Source of the DNA: Pseudidiomarina woesei
Lineage (GTDB): Bacteria > Pseudomonadota > Gammaproteobacteria > Enterobacterales > Alteromonadaceae
Assembly (NCBI RefSeq): GCF_001418345.1
Contig: NZ_LIPW01000003.1
Span: 124,001-188,000, forward strand
Direction: 5' to 3'
DNA: 64,000 bases
A program made the position numbers and the translations under genes. Below are positions 56,879 through 64,000 of the stretch, one piece after another. Under the pieces are notes generated by a model that saw nothing but the letters and a program-made list of their open reading frames with translations, searched no databases and was not told the origin of the DNA. How positions within the stretch are numbered: position 1 is the first letter of the stretch; the number at the start of each line of letters is the position of its first letter.

Positions 56879-58045
56879 ATGTCAACATTAGAGCAATACT
56901 GTCAGCAATTTAAAGACATTCGGCCGAACCGCGCAGGTGGCAACACTAGCCCCCATAAAATCTGCATGCTATTTGCGGTGATTGACCTCATTCAAGACGG
57001 ACTAATTACCGATTCGCGCATTTATTTTAATGACACACTGAAGAACCGCTTTGCGCTTTATTTTGAGCAACTAAAAACCTCTCGCGACAAACTTAACGCT
57101 GCATTTCCGTTTTATTATTTGCGTTCATCAGCTTTTTGGCACCACTACATTAAACCTAGCGCGCAGACTCAGTACGACGCCATAAAAACGCCATCTGAAA
57201 CATCTTTAGCCAATACCGTTGAATATGCTTTTATTGATGTTGAGCTGTTTGAATTTCTGCAAAACCCAACAACAGCCAACAAACTTAAAGCTGCCGTTGC
57301 TGAGAACCTCGATACACATGAGGCCGGATTTAAGATCTGGGCTAAAGCTATTGGCCACTCAGAAACAAAATTAGTCGAGTACGTGCTCGCTTTAAAAGAG
57401 AAAGTTGCTGATTTAATGATATTTGATGGTCTTGAACAGCCAAACATATTCGCTGTAAATGACTATTTTGATGTCGCGCGAATGATTAATAAATTACGCG
57501 GTATTAGCGATGCTACCAACGCAACTTACGGTGACCCTGCGACAGATTATGTCGCAACCTGCGTCAAAGCTTTAGAGTTGTACCGCGCATATTTAGACCA
57601 ACTTAGCGATGTTGAAGCGCAACTAGACATTGACCATATTCAGCATGATGACAGCATAGCCGAAACGACCAAAGCGGTATTAGTACAAGCTCGCCGTGGC
57701 CAAGGTAAGTTCCGCGAGCGCTTGATTAAACAATGGGGAGGGTGTGCGGTAACCGGCTACAGCAATATTTCTCTGCTAATGGCGTCGCACATTAAACCGT
57801 GGTCAACGAGCGACAATGCCGAACGGCTAGACCCATATAACGGCTTATTATTAACACCCAACCTAGATAAAGCCTTTGATTTGCACTTTATTTCATTCAA
57901 TGACAAAGGCGGTATTTTGATTTCTGATGCGCTTGGCGACTATTACGCACTTGGCATTCATAAAGATATGCAGGTGCCGCTGAGAGAGCAGCACCTGCCG
58001 TTTATTGAGCAGCATCGAGATGTTTATTTTGAGAAGTTGGGTTAG
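56879..58045 (+). CDS. HNH endonuclease (modification-dependent restriction type)
   Basis: A 388-residue nuclease. The C-terminal HNH_2 module reads QARRGQGKFRERLIKQWGGCAVTG, MASHIKPW, NGLLLTPNLDKAFDLHFISF, with the catalytic His in ASHIKPW. The N-terminal 100 residues (SPHKICMLFAVIDLIQDGLI, PFYYLRSSAFW) resemble the sulfur-binding (phosphorothioate) domain of ScoMcrA-like enzymes, which is an impression. A GAGG lies 11 bases before the ATG. It is on the same strand as the restriction endonuclease gene 108 bases on. Confidence 0.85.
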   Translation: MSTLEQYCQQFKDIRPNRAGGNTSPHKICMLFAVIDLIQDGLITDSRIYFNDTLKNRFALYFEQLKTSRDKLNAAFPFYYLRSSAFWHHYIKPSAQTQYDAIKTPSETSLANTVEYAFIDVELFEFLQNPTTANKLKAAVAENLDTHEAGFKIWAKAIGHSETKLVEYVLALKEKVADLMIFDGLEQPNIFAVNDYFDVARMINKLRGISDATNATYGDPATDYVATCVKALELYRAYLDQLSDVEAQLDIDHIQHDDSIAETTKAVLVQARRGQGKFRERLIKQWGGCAVTGYSNISLLMASHIKPWSTSDNAERLDPYNGLLLTPNLDKAFDLHFISFNDKGGILISDALGDYYALGIHKDMQVPLREQHLPFIEQHRDVYFEKLG

Positions 58046-58153
58046 CAGTTGCGATTATAACAACTATGTGTTTTTAATAGTGCTTGGTTTTAATAGCTAA
58101 ACGTATGTATTGCGGAATTTAATTGAAAGTGATTATGAAAATTTAACCTAGGG

Positions 58154-58891
58154 ATGACCATAGTGATAAGTCATGAAAAAAAACAAGAAATTCTTGAAGC
58201 TTCCAAAGAATGGTTCCGTGAAAAAATCGCAAAAGGACATATACGAAATACATTGAAGCTAACGGATCCAAAGCACTTTAATATAAATCCATTTTTGGCT
58301 GCTTATTTAGCTAACTTTATTGAGGGTAATTCAAACCCCACCAGTATAGCCAGAGCTCTATTATTACCTCGCGTACTAGGTACATCTATTACGACATCAT
58401 TTGGAAACCATATACAAGACTTCACGAATATTTTACTGGATGCCTTTGGTAGTACTACCGCCGGTATTGATATTGAATTTGAAGACCAAATTGACCATCA
58501 AAGAAAATATTGTCAGCTAAAATCGGGACCTAATACTATAAATAAAGATGACGTAGAAACAATAGCCGGTCACTTTCGCGGTGTGATCAATTTAGGCCGA
58601 ACTAATAACCTGAGAATCCCTCACGATGATATGATTGTTGGTGTTGTCTACGGTGTACCTTCGGATTTGAGTAGCCACTATAAAAGAATCACAAGCCAAT
58701 ATCATCACCCAGTAATAATAGGACAAGAATTATGGCACCGAATCACTGGTGACCCGGGCTTCTATGATGATTTAATAGAAGCTATAGCATCAGTAGCTGT
58801 AGAATCTGACTTCAAACAAGAGTTTGAAGACGTTGTGAATCAACTGGCTCAATCTGAAGTCATTAAAGCACTCTCCGACACTAATACATGA
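58154..58891 (+). CDS. PmeII-family type II restriction endonuclease
   Basis: A 245-residue protein matching PmeII-type type II restriction enzymes: FNINPFLAAYLANFIEGNSNP, ALLLPRVLGTSITTSFGNHIQ, GSTTAGIDIEFEDQIDHQRKY CQLKSGPNTI. The last contains the likely PD-(D/E)XK site: acidic residues in DIEFED and the QLK lysine. It would cut unmodified DNA at a site protected by the convergent methyltransferase. The ATG has a poor ribosome site; a GTG at 58163 preceded by AGGGA at 8 bases may be the true start. AT-rich composition suggests lateral transfer. Confidence 0.85.
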   Translation: MTIVISHEKKQEILEASKEWFREKIAKGHIRNTLKLTDPKHFNINPFLAAYLANFIEGNSNPTSIARALLLPRVLGTSITTSFGNHIQDFTNILLDAFGSTTAGIDIEFEDQIDHQRKYCQLKSGPNTINKDDVETIAGHFRGVINLGRTNNLRIPHDDMIVGVVYGVPSDLSSHYKRITSQYHHPVIIGQELWHRITGDPGFYDDLIEAIASVAVESDFKQEFEDVVNQLAQSEVIKALSDTNT

Positions 58892-58924
58892 AAGTGCTTT
58901 ATATAACGACTTAATCAATACTAA

Positions 58925-60196
58925 TCAGGCTGCTACAATTTCATTCTGGATATGATGTTGTTCACAAATCTCTAATAAATTTAAGGCAGTAACAACAGAT
59001 TTTGCTACAGCTGTTGCTAAATTAACAGGAACTGCGTTCCCGATTTGTTTATATTGAGCTGATAAGGGACCAGAAAACTTCCAGTCGTCCGGAAAGGTTT
59101 GAATTCGTGCATATTCGCGAACAGTCAGTGGTCGAGTTTCATCGGGGTGACAACGTTCTGTTTGCTTTTGAGCGGGAGCACACGTCAATGTCAAACTTGG
59201 CTCGTCCCATGCCAGACGACGAGCCATTCCTGTCTTGCCGCCGCCAAGAAAATAGCTTTTTTGCATATACTCCCGCTGCAATTCATCTGGTAAATCACGC
59301 CAATAGCCTCCTGGGGGGATTAGATCAAGTACCCTTTTCTTTTTGTCTGGATATTTCTGCCCAGCTGAATCAGGTACATCTGATTCATAAAGCTCTCCAG
59401 CTTTCAAGGCATCTTTCAAAGTCAAAATACGTTTATAGGGCGACGGCCACTTAAACTCAAAATGTTTCGCCAAATCATTTCGAACACCAATCAAAAACAA
59501 GCGCTCCCGCTTCTGTGGTACACGGAAAAATATAGCTTTTAATACTCGAGGTTCGACTAATGTATAACCCAACTCATCAATTACATTTTTAATTGCTTCA
59601 AGCGTTTTCCCGCCTTCATGATTTAAAAGACCACGCACATTTTCCGCGATGAAAATTTTTGGTTTAATTTCCTTAATCGAACGAGCAAATTCGAAAAACA
59701 GCGTTCCTCGAGTATCTTCAAATCCCATTTTCTTTCCAGCGTAAGAAAATGCTTGGCAAGGAAAACCACCAGATACAACATCGGCTCCATGATATTTAGT
59801 AAAATCCACCTCACTAATATCAGAGTGGCAAACGTTCCACTTCGGACGATTAAAACGTAAGGTATCGCACGCGTGTTTATCAATTTCATTTAACAACAAT
59901 GAGTTGAACCCAGCTCTTTCCATCCCTAGTGCGAGTCCTCCCGCGCCAGCGAATAATTCTACTAATGTATATTTTCTTCTGGGTTGAACTGCATGTTCTT
60001 GATCCCATGTGCTGCTAAATAACAACTTTGCTTGTTCAAACTCTTCTAGCTGCCCTCGATGATACATACGATAATTATTACCATCATTTCGAGTGGGTTT
60101 TAATGTGCCATTTTTATCCCATCTCCTCAGAGTTTCTTTAGAAACTCCTAGAATATCAGCAACCTGGGCAATACTGAAAAGTTCATTATTTTTCAT
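58925..60196 (-). CDS. DNA (cytosine-5) methyltransferase with fused N-terminal HTH
   Basis: A 423-residue m5C methyltransferase. Motif I LFAGAGGLALGMERAG (about 81-96), motif IV GGFPCQAFS with catalytic Cys147, motif VI AENVRGLL, motif VIII QKRERLFLIG, motif X QIGNAVPVNLA. The first 60 residues form a MerR/excisionase-like winged helix: FSIAQVADILGVSKETLRRWDKNG, then NYRMYHRGQLEEF. Similar N-terminal HTH domains in methyltransferases repress their own gene. The frame extends to 60244 but the ATG at 60196 has an AAAGGGA site. It is convergent with the endonuclease gene, 33 bases away. Confidence 0.92.
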   Translation of the reverse strand: MKNNELFSIAQVADILGVSKETLRRWDKNGTLKPTRNDGNNYRMYHRGQLEEFEQAKLLFSSTWDQEHAVQPRRKYTLVELFAGAGGLALGMERAGFNSLLLNEIDKHACDTLRFNRPKWNVCHSDISEVDFTKYHGADVVSGGFPCQAFSYAGKKMGFEDTRGTLFFEFARSIKEIKPKIFIAENVRGLLNHEGGKTLEAIKNVIDELGYTLVEPRVLKAIFFRVPQKRERLFLIGVRNDLAKHFEFKWPSPYKRILTLKDALKAGELYESDVPDSAGQKYPDKKKRVLDLIPPGGYWRDLPDELQREYMQKSYFLGGGKTGMARRLAWDEPSLTLTCAPAQKQTERCHPDETRPLTVREYARIQTFPDDWKFSGPLSAQYKQIGNAVPVNLATAVAKSVVTALNLLEICEQHHIQNEIVAA

Positions 60197-60586
60197 TTTT
60201 GTTCCCTTTAAATGCTTGGCTACAAGACACATTACATCAAACATGTCGCAACAAATTTACAACTTGAAAGTACTGTATAAACACTTAAAACACTGTATAT
60301 CCATACAGCTTAATTGTCAAACATTGGTCATGGTTATTAAACGGCTATTTTGCCACTAGGTCAACACCCTTCTGGGACTAAGCATCTAAAAAGAATTCAA
60401 TAAAATCATCAGATCATTATCTATCGATCATTTTTTGAACACCTCGATAAGAGCTTATTATTGAGCTCTACTGACGTTGGCATCTAAGTGACGAAAGAAT
60501 GGACGTGGTCGTACGATGGCAATCGCTAACGAGAAGGTTTACTTATATTCGAAGTCAAATCTCATCAGCCAATATGTAATTTATTG
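60197..60586. other. Methyltransferase upstream region, otherwise empty
   Basis: The 390-base spacer holds the methyltransferase 5' leader, promoter and operator at 60273-60321 (separate entry). From about 60330 to 60586 no gene, RNA or convincing repeat is seen; a short AGAGCT / AGCTCT inverted repeat near 60450 is too weak to call. Confidence 0.5.
60273..60321 (-). promoter_or_regulatory. Methyltransferase promoter with overlapping LexA-like operator
   Basis: On the minus strand, a perfect -35 TTGACA (60316-60321), a 17-base spacer and a -10 TACAGT (60293-60298) are seen. Over the spacer and -10 lies the palindrome CTGTATATCCATACAG (60294-60309), which matches the LexA pattern CTGT-N8-ACAG. 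A second half-site ACTGTATA recurs exactly 20 bp away (60273-60280 versus 60293-60300). A bound repressor would block the promoter: LexA, or the methyltransferase itself through its HTH. Confidence 0.8.
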
Positions 60587-62368
60587 TTATCTGTAGCCAC
60601 TCTCACACCCATCCGGTGTCCGCAGCCCAGTGGCCGGGTTAAAAATAACGGGCCCAGAATAGGTGTTAATCAATATTTCCTGGGGGTTAATTTTCCATGA
60701 GCTCATGGGCGCGCCAGGCAGGCGGTATATGGGTTCTATGGCGAAGCCTTTGGCTATTTCGGTGGTGCGGTACAGCACGCCGTTATTCATGCCTAAATGC
60801 GCCAGCCCGGTAGGAACATACGCAGTCGAGCCGTAGCTGTATATGTCTTCAATGTTTTCGTTCAAAATCAGCTCGGTGCTGCCGTCTTGGTACTGCGCCA
60901 TCATTTCGCCGCCCCATTCGCCGCGGTTGGTGCCGGTTAGCCAGCTGTCGCCTACTTTGGCGGCTACATTGGGCTGTACGGTGCTTTCGGGTGATGCGCA
61001 GAATTGCGCTAAGTCTTGCGCTTCGCTGGTTGAATCTTCGGCGCACCACGGGTGTTTGTAACTAAATTGGTTTAGGCTCTTAAATTCGCGGTCGTAAATT
61101 TTTATCTGCTCGGGCTCTGCCATGATGGCAAATTGCTCGGCACTGCAATTGCGAGCGCGGTGTGAGTAGTAATGCTGAGCGTCTTTTTCTAATGGCGGTT
61201 GGTCTGCGCGCAGTCGTTGTGCGGTCACTGCGGCAAAGTCACGTACCAAGGTATACCAATGGCTGGTCGCAACATGTTCAATGTCGTCTATTGCTGGCTT
61301 GTGTTGCAACCAATGCAAGGCTTGCAAGGCGGCGTGCACCTGTAGCCAGTCTTGGTCGTTTTGCAGCATGGTTTGTAGCCGTGGCGTGGCTTTTTCATAA
61401 CCAATAAAGCCGAGGGCTCTGGCTACGGCGGCGCGGGTGTTCCAGTCTTCTGCATTTAGGTAGTGCTCAAGTTCGGCGCCCACGTGCTTCGCGGTATGGC
61501 CAAGGTGGCCAATGTCACGCAGTATCCACTCGCGGTACAGGCCCTCGCCTTGGGCTAGTTTGGCCACTAACAAGTCCGCCGCATAGGGGCTTTTCAGTAC
61601 TTTTAGCGAGGTGAGTACGTGCTCACTCAGCTCGGGGTTGGCTTTTACCATGCGTATTAACTCGGCTTCAACGGGCGCGCTTTCGGCGGTTATGTAGCCT
61701 ACCCACCCTAATGCTAGCTTGCGCATGTCTGGGTGAATGGCGTTGTTTTTGGCCATGGCTAAAAGCTGAAGTGCGCTTTGTTGATCGGCAACGTCGCGTT
61801 CATACAGGTTTTCAAACACTTCATTAAAGCCGCCGTAACTTTCGGGGTTGCAGTTTTTCTTACAGGCTATAGCGTTAAGTAAGTGCGGTATGGCGGGCTG
61901 GCCAATGGCTGCTAGCGCAAACACAATTTGGTTGCCGCCGCGCTCAACACGTAACAGCTCGCTGACTAAAAATGCCGCGGCTTGGTCACCGCCCATGCGG
62001 CCTAGCAACCGGTATGTCCAGCCGCCACTGCCATCTAATTTTACGTGGTTCTGAATAACCTGGCGCACCAGCTCAAAGTCGCTTTGGCGTATGTCTTTAA
62101 TGTCGGCAATAAGGGTATCGGCTAACTGGCGTTTGTTGCTGTTGGGGTGTGCAGAAAGCTTGGCTAAGGGCTCTAGAGCGTCGCGACCAAAGGCGCGCAA
62201 CTGGGCTTTAACGGCTTCATCGGCTTCGCCGTTGCTATAACTAGGCACGTCTTTTTCGGGAATCAGCGCAATGCAGGCGTCAACGGTGGTGCAAGGGCTG
62301 GCTTGGTCGAGCGCGTGCGACAGCGGCGTGGCTAGGCCTAAAAAAATAGCAAACAGTGCTCGTTTCAT
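60587..62368 (-). CDS. Exported HEAT-like repeat protein of unknown function
   Basis: A 593-residue protein with a signal peptide (MKRALFAIFLGLATPLSHA). Residues about 60-400 form repeated helix pairs of HEAT/PBS-lyase type (for example AAVARALGFIGYEKATPRLQTML, VHAALQALHWL), suited to protein binding. The C-terminal 200 residues have beta-rich character and Cys pairs but no catalytic motif. A GAGGG site precedes the ATG. The start overlaps the end of the Fic remnant by 4 bases. Confidence 0.7.
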   Translation of the reverse strand: MKRALFAIFLGLATPLSHALDQASPCTTVDACIALIPEKDVPSYSNGEADEAVKAQLRAFGRDALEPLAKLSAHPNSNKRQLADTLIADIKDIRQSDFELVRQVIQNHVKLDGSGGWTYRLLGRMGGDQAAAFLVSELLRVERGGNQIVFALAAIGQPAIPHLLNAIACKKNCNPESYGGFNEVFENLYERDVADQQSALQLLAMAKNNAIHPDMRKLALGWVGYITAESAPVEAELIRMVKANPELSEHVLTSLKVLKSPYAADLLVAKLAQGEGLYREWILRDIGHLGHTAKHVGAELEHYLNAEDWNTRAAVARALGFIGYEKATPRLQTMLQNDQDWLQVHAALQALHWLQHKPAIDDIEHVATSHWYTLVRDFAAVTAQRLRADQPPLEKDAQHYYSHRARNCSAEQFAIMAEPEQIKIYDREFKSLNQFSYKHPWCAEDSTSEAQDLAQFCASPESTVQPNVAAKVGDSWLTGTNRGEWGGEMMAQYQDGSTELILNENIEDIYSYGSTAYVPTGLAHLGMNNGVLYRTTEIAKGFAIEPIYRLPGAPMSSWKINPQEILINTYSGPVIFNPATGLRTPDGCESGYR

Positions 62369-62577
62369 GGGTTCCCTCTTTTTGATTTGTTCCAAGTACC
62401 AGTTGTGCTGGTGGCGGTATTATTAAACCACTTAACAAACTGCGCTAACTCGCTTTTTAGTGTTGCACGTGGTGGGGCTTCAAAGTGTATTTTGGGCTTG
62501 AGTATAGGCCCTGAAACAATTTGCATGGGTGCATTCTGGATATTGCCAAAGCCATTGTTGTACGTGCACTTTGGTCG
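62365..62577 (-). pseudogene. Fic-family gene fragment
   Basis: A 70-codon frame with no start reads CTYNNGFGNIQNAPMQIVSG, then PILKPKIHFEAPP and a WFNN segment. This matches the stretch before the catalytic HPFxxGNGR helix of Fic proteins (PMQVVSGPxxRxxVHFEAPP...EMxxFLxWFN). The catalytic motif itself is absent and the frame ends at a TGA inside the HEAT gene start. The fragment is fused after the RelE remnant, so this region is decayed. Confidence 0.65.
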
Positions 62578-62780
62578 CTATATAAGCGCTTCTATGGTTC
62601 TATTTGAATCTCTTTTACTTTGCCCTGGAGAGGCAATTCGCTTCTTGTAAAGTTTTCCCATATCTAAGTTGCCATCGTGCAACCCTTGAGATAACTCTGT
62701 AGCAGCTACAATCGACGCTAAATCGTCGATTTTGCCTTACACATAAAACGATCAAAATCGTCCGTTACATAAATTTTCAT
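62578..62780 (-). pseudogene. Frameshifted RelE-family toxin remnant
   Basis: From an ATG the frame reads MKIYVTDDFDRFMCKAKSTI and stops; a one-base shift in the run gcaaaatcg restores KIDDLASIVAATELSQGLHD and further LYKKRIASPGQSKRDSNRTIEAL. Together they match PF06296 RelE-type toxins (FDRFxRKxxIxDxxL...GLxDxxLGGGLxKKRIAxxGQGKRGGxRT). The conserved end is missing. One indel and a truncation inactivate it. Confidence 0.7.
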
Positions 62781-62976
62781 TTCGGATATCCCTTCCAAAA
62801 CTATGGTGCATATTACTACACTTTTTTGTTTTCTAATCAATAAATGAGAATAGCCTACTTTTTATCCTCGAGTGCGCAATTAGCTGTATGTATTACGATT
62901 GAACTGCATCATGACTTACGTCGGTGAATTTAATGGTGGTACATTAGAGCTGGCCTAACCAACTGGAACGCCCCTG

Positions 62977-63119
62977 ATGCACCAACCTTCTATTTTCGTC
63001 ACTGGCGCGGCAACCGCGTGCATTGGGCAGTTGGCCTACAAACTAAGCTCATGGTCATTGCTAGCAAGCTTACGCCAGCCTGGCTGTTGCGACTAAGCAA
63101 CAAGTGGATTGCCGGCTAA
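62977..63119 (+). pseudogene. Internally deleted short-chain dehydrogenase remnant
   Basis: From ATG 62977 the frame reads MHQPSIFVTGAATACIGQLA, like the start of an SDR (SIFxTGAASGIG), and ends within 40 codons. A second frame, from 63052, reads VIASKLTPAWLLRLSNKW and ends at a TAA, like an SDR C-terminus. About 200 residues between them are missing. An intact copy must lie elsewhere if the function is needed. Confidence 0.5.
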
Positions 63120-63213
63120 GTTATCAATCCTTATAGTCAATTATTACTATTTCCTACCCAAAACAAATGACATTTCGTACATGTTTATAAATTAGACAAC
63201 CTTAACTATCAGG

Positions 63214-63231
63214 GTTATCATAAATGATAAC
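63214..63231. promoter_or_regulatory. Perfect 18-bp palindrome, toxin-antitoxin operator
   Basis: GTTATCAT-AA-ATGATAAC is an exact palindrome lying directly before the AAGGAGG ribosome site of the toxin gene at 63248. The position, overlapping the expected start of transcription, fits autorepression by the XRE antitoxin encoded downstream. Confidence 0.75.
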
Positions 63232-63247
63232 AAGGAGGTTGTTTAAT

Positions 63248-63571
63248 ATGTCGTGGATGATCACGTTTTATCGCGGAGTGGACGAAGATTTATTAAGTAT
63301 TCCGCCTAAAATTCAGGCGAGAATGATTAGGCTTTTAGAGTTGATGGAAACGCACGGTCCTAACTTAGGCCCGCCGCATACAAAATCCTTAGGAAATGGG
63401 TTATTCGAGTTACGAGTTAAGGCTCAAGAGGGTATTGCTCGAGGGGTGTTCTGCTACTTAAATGGGGAACGGATCTGCGTACTTAGCGTATTTGTAAAAA
63501 AGACACAGAAAGTACCGCAAAATGAAATTAAGATTGCTCGTAAAAGGCAAGCAGAGGTAAAAACATTATGA
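63248..63571 (+). CDS. RelE/HigB-type toxin (phage Gp49-like)
   Basis: A 107-residue toxin of the phage-derived Gp49-like/HigB family: MSWMITFYRGVDEDLL, GPPHTKSLGNGLFELRVKAQEGIARGVFCYLNGERICVLSVFVKKTQKVPQNEIKIA. The signature HTKxLGxGLxELR and HxFxKKTQKxPxxEI positions are kept. Such proteins cleave mRNA on ribosomes. The inner ATG at 63248 has a perfect AAGGAGG site 9 bases upstream; the earlier ATG at 63224 lies within the operator. Its stop overlaps the antitoxin start. Confidence 0.92.
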   Translation: MSWMITFYRGVDEDLLSIPPKIQARMIRLLELMETHGPNLGPPHTKSLGNGLFELRVKAQEGIARGVFCYLNGERICVLSVFVKKTQKVPQNEIKIARKRQAEVKTL

Positions 63572-63843
63572 ACTTAGAACAGCTAAAAAATCAGGCTCTT
63601 AAAAACCCAGAAGTCAAGGCCGAGTACGACAAGCTTGAAGATGAGTTCAACCTTATACATCAGCTGTTAAGCATGCGTGCCCAGGCAGGCCTTACACAGG
63701 AGCAGTTGGCCAAACGAATGCACACAAGTAAAAGCAATATCAGCAGGCTTGAGCGGGGTAATACTAACCCAAGTTGGGCTACGTTAGTGAAATATGCACA
63801 AGCATGCGGCTTTGAGCTTTCGTTGACGACACACAAAGCCTAA
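63568..63843 (+). CDS. XRE-family antitoxin (HigA-type)
   Basis: A 91-residue antitoxin with a Cro/CI helix-turn-helix: MRAQAGLTQEQLAKRMHTSKSNISRLERGNTNPSWATLVKYAQACGFELSL. The ATG overlaps the toxin stop (ATGA). The gene order, toxin first, is that of HigBA. The stop codon overlaps the stop of the convergent SRAP gene. Confidence 0.93.
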   Translation: MNLEQLKNQALKNPEVKAEYDKLEDEFNLIHQLLSMRAQAGLTQEQLAKRMHTSKSNISRLERGNTNPSWATLVKYAQACGFELSLTTHKA

Positions 63844-64000
63844 ACAGAAATAACCAGCTCAATATCCGCCGGCGCTTGCAACAGTGGCGCCAGCGCTTCG
63901 GCTTCGCTATTTAGCCAAAATTCTACTTCGTTAGGGCGAATAAGCAGTGGCATGCGGTGATGGTATTGAGCACACTGCGCGGTAGGGGCGGTGGTAAGGG
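63840..64000 (-). CDS. SRAP (SOS response-associated peptidase) family, C-terminal part (cut by window edge)
   Basis: The last 53 codons of a leftward gene are visible. QYHHRMPLLIRPNEVEFWLN matches the conserved C-terminal HDRMPxxL region of SRAP proteins (HMCES/YedK), in which the His-Asp/Arg-Met-Pro motif contributes to the active site that crosslinks to abasic sites in single-stranded DNA. Asp is replaced by His here (HHRMP rather than HDRMP). The catalytic Cys2 lies outside the window. The protein ends IELVISV. Confidence 0.8.
   Translation of the reverse strand, partial: LTTAPTAQCAQYHHRMPLLIRPNEVEFWLNSEAEALAPLLQAPADIELVISV

Noticed and set aside
60440-60470. AGAGCT/AGCTCT inverted repeat in the spacer near 60.45 kb
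   Set aside because: Only six paired bases and no T run; too weak to call a terminator or operator.

Overview
The window reads as a chromosomal segment of a marine gammaproteobacterium, most likely of the Idiomarina/Pseudidiomarina group. This placement is an inference from the gmk-rpoZ-spoT operon, MetJ and Fur-type operators, many c-di-GMP proteins, TonB receptors and general protein similarity; no rRNA or tRNA is present to test it. Coding is dense and many neighbours overlap by 4-25 bases.

Layout. 1-5.1 kb: edge of a GNAT protein, an NhaC-family transporter with MetJ boxes (probable methionine transporter MetT), and the operon gmk-rpoZ-spoT-ridA. 5.2-9.9 kb: LemA, an M48 metalloprotease, an Old Yellow Enzyme-type reductase and a CRY-DASH cryptochrome. 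9.9-14.4 kb: a lipoprotein hydrolase and the methionine genes metY, hom and metX, with two more MetJ operators and a terminator-like hairpin directly in front of metX. 14.4-27.1 kb: a light and c-di-GMP block. It holds a bacteriophytochrome photosensory core with no output domain, overlapped by a 1500-residue CheB-CheR-PAS-GGDEF-EAL protein, then YajQ (c-di-GMP binder), a methyltransferase, a dGTPase-like HD protein, a membrane GAF-PAS-GGDEF-EAL protein, and a heme oxygenase that would make the biliverdin chromophore. 27.2-38.1 kb: an EVE protein, two TonB-dependent receptors with Fur-box-like sites (one with a PepSY membrane protein), NADH dehydrogenase II, and a GST / Baeyer-Villiger-type monooxygenase / hydrolase operon behind a 14-bp inverted repeat. 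38.1-42.6 kb: LysR regulator, exported KatG, lipoprotein cytochrome c, NERD protein. 42.8-53.3 kb: upp, YjjJ (HipA-like with HTH), mscL, a phosphodiesterase, small metabolic and membrane genes, and a hipB-hipA-yaiI operon. 53.3-62.4 kb: DUF885 lipoprotein, YjbQ, and a defence island (membrane protein, HNH endonuclease, PmeII-type restriction endonuclease, HTH-fused cytosine-5 methyltransferase with its own operator-promoter), then a HEAT-like repeat protein. 62.4-64 kb: decayed Fic, RelE and SDR genes, an intact toxin-antitoxin pair, and the edge of an SRAP gene.

How the genes work together. Methionine: Hom, MetX and MetY form a direct-sulfhydrylation route from aspartate semialdehyde to homocysteine, and MetT would import methionine; all three transcription units carry MetJ-like sites. 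Light: heme oxygenase supplies biliverdin to the phytochrome core, which could act on the overlapping c-di-GMP enzyme by protein contact. Defence: restriction, HipA-type and RelE-type genes lie close together in AT-rich, remnant-bearing DNA. The most promising undescribed elements are the split phytochrome / c-di-GMP pair, the metX leader hairpin, and the operator-controlled R-M island with its HNH neighbour.
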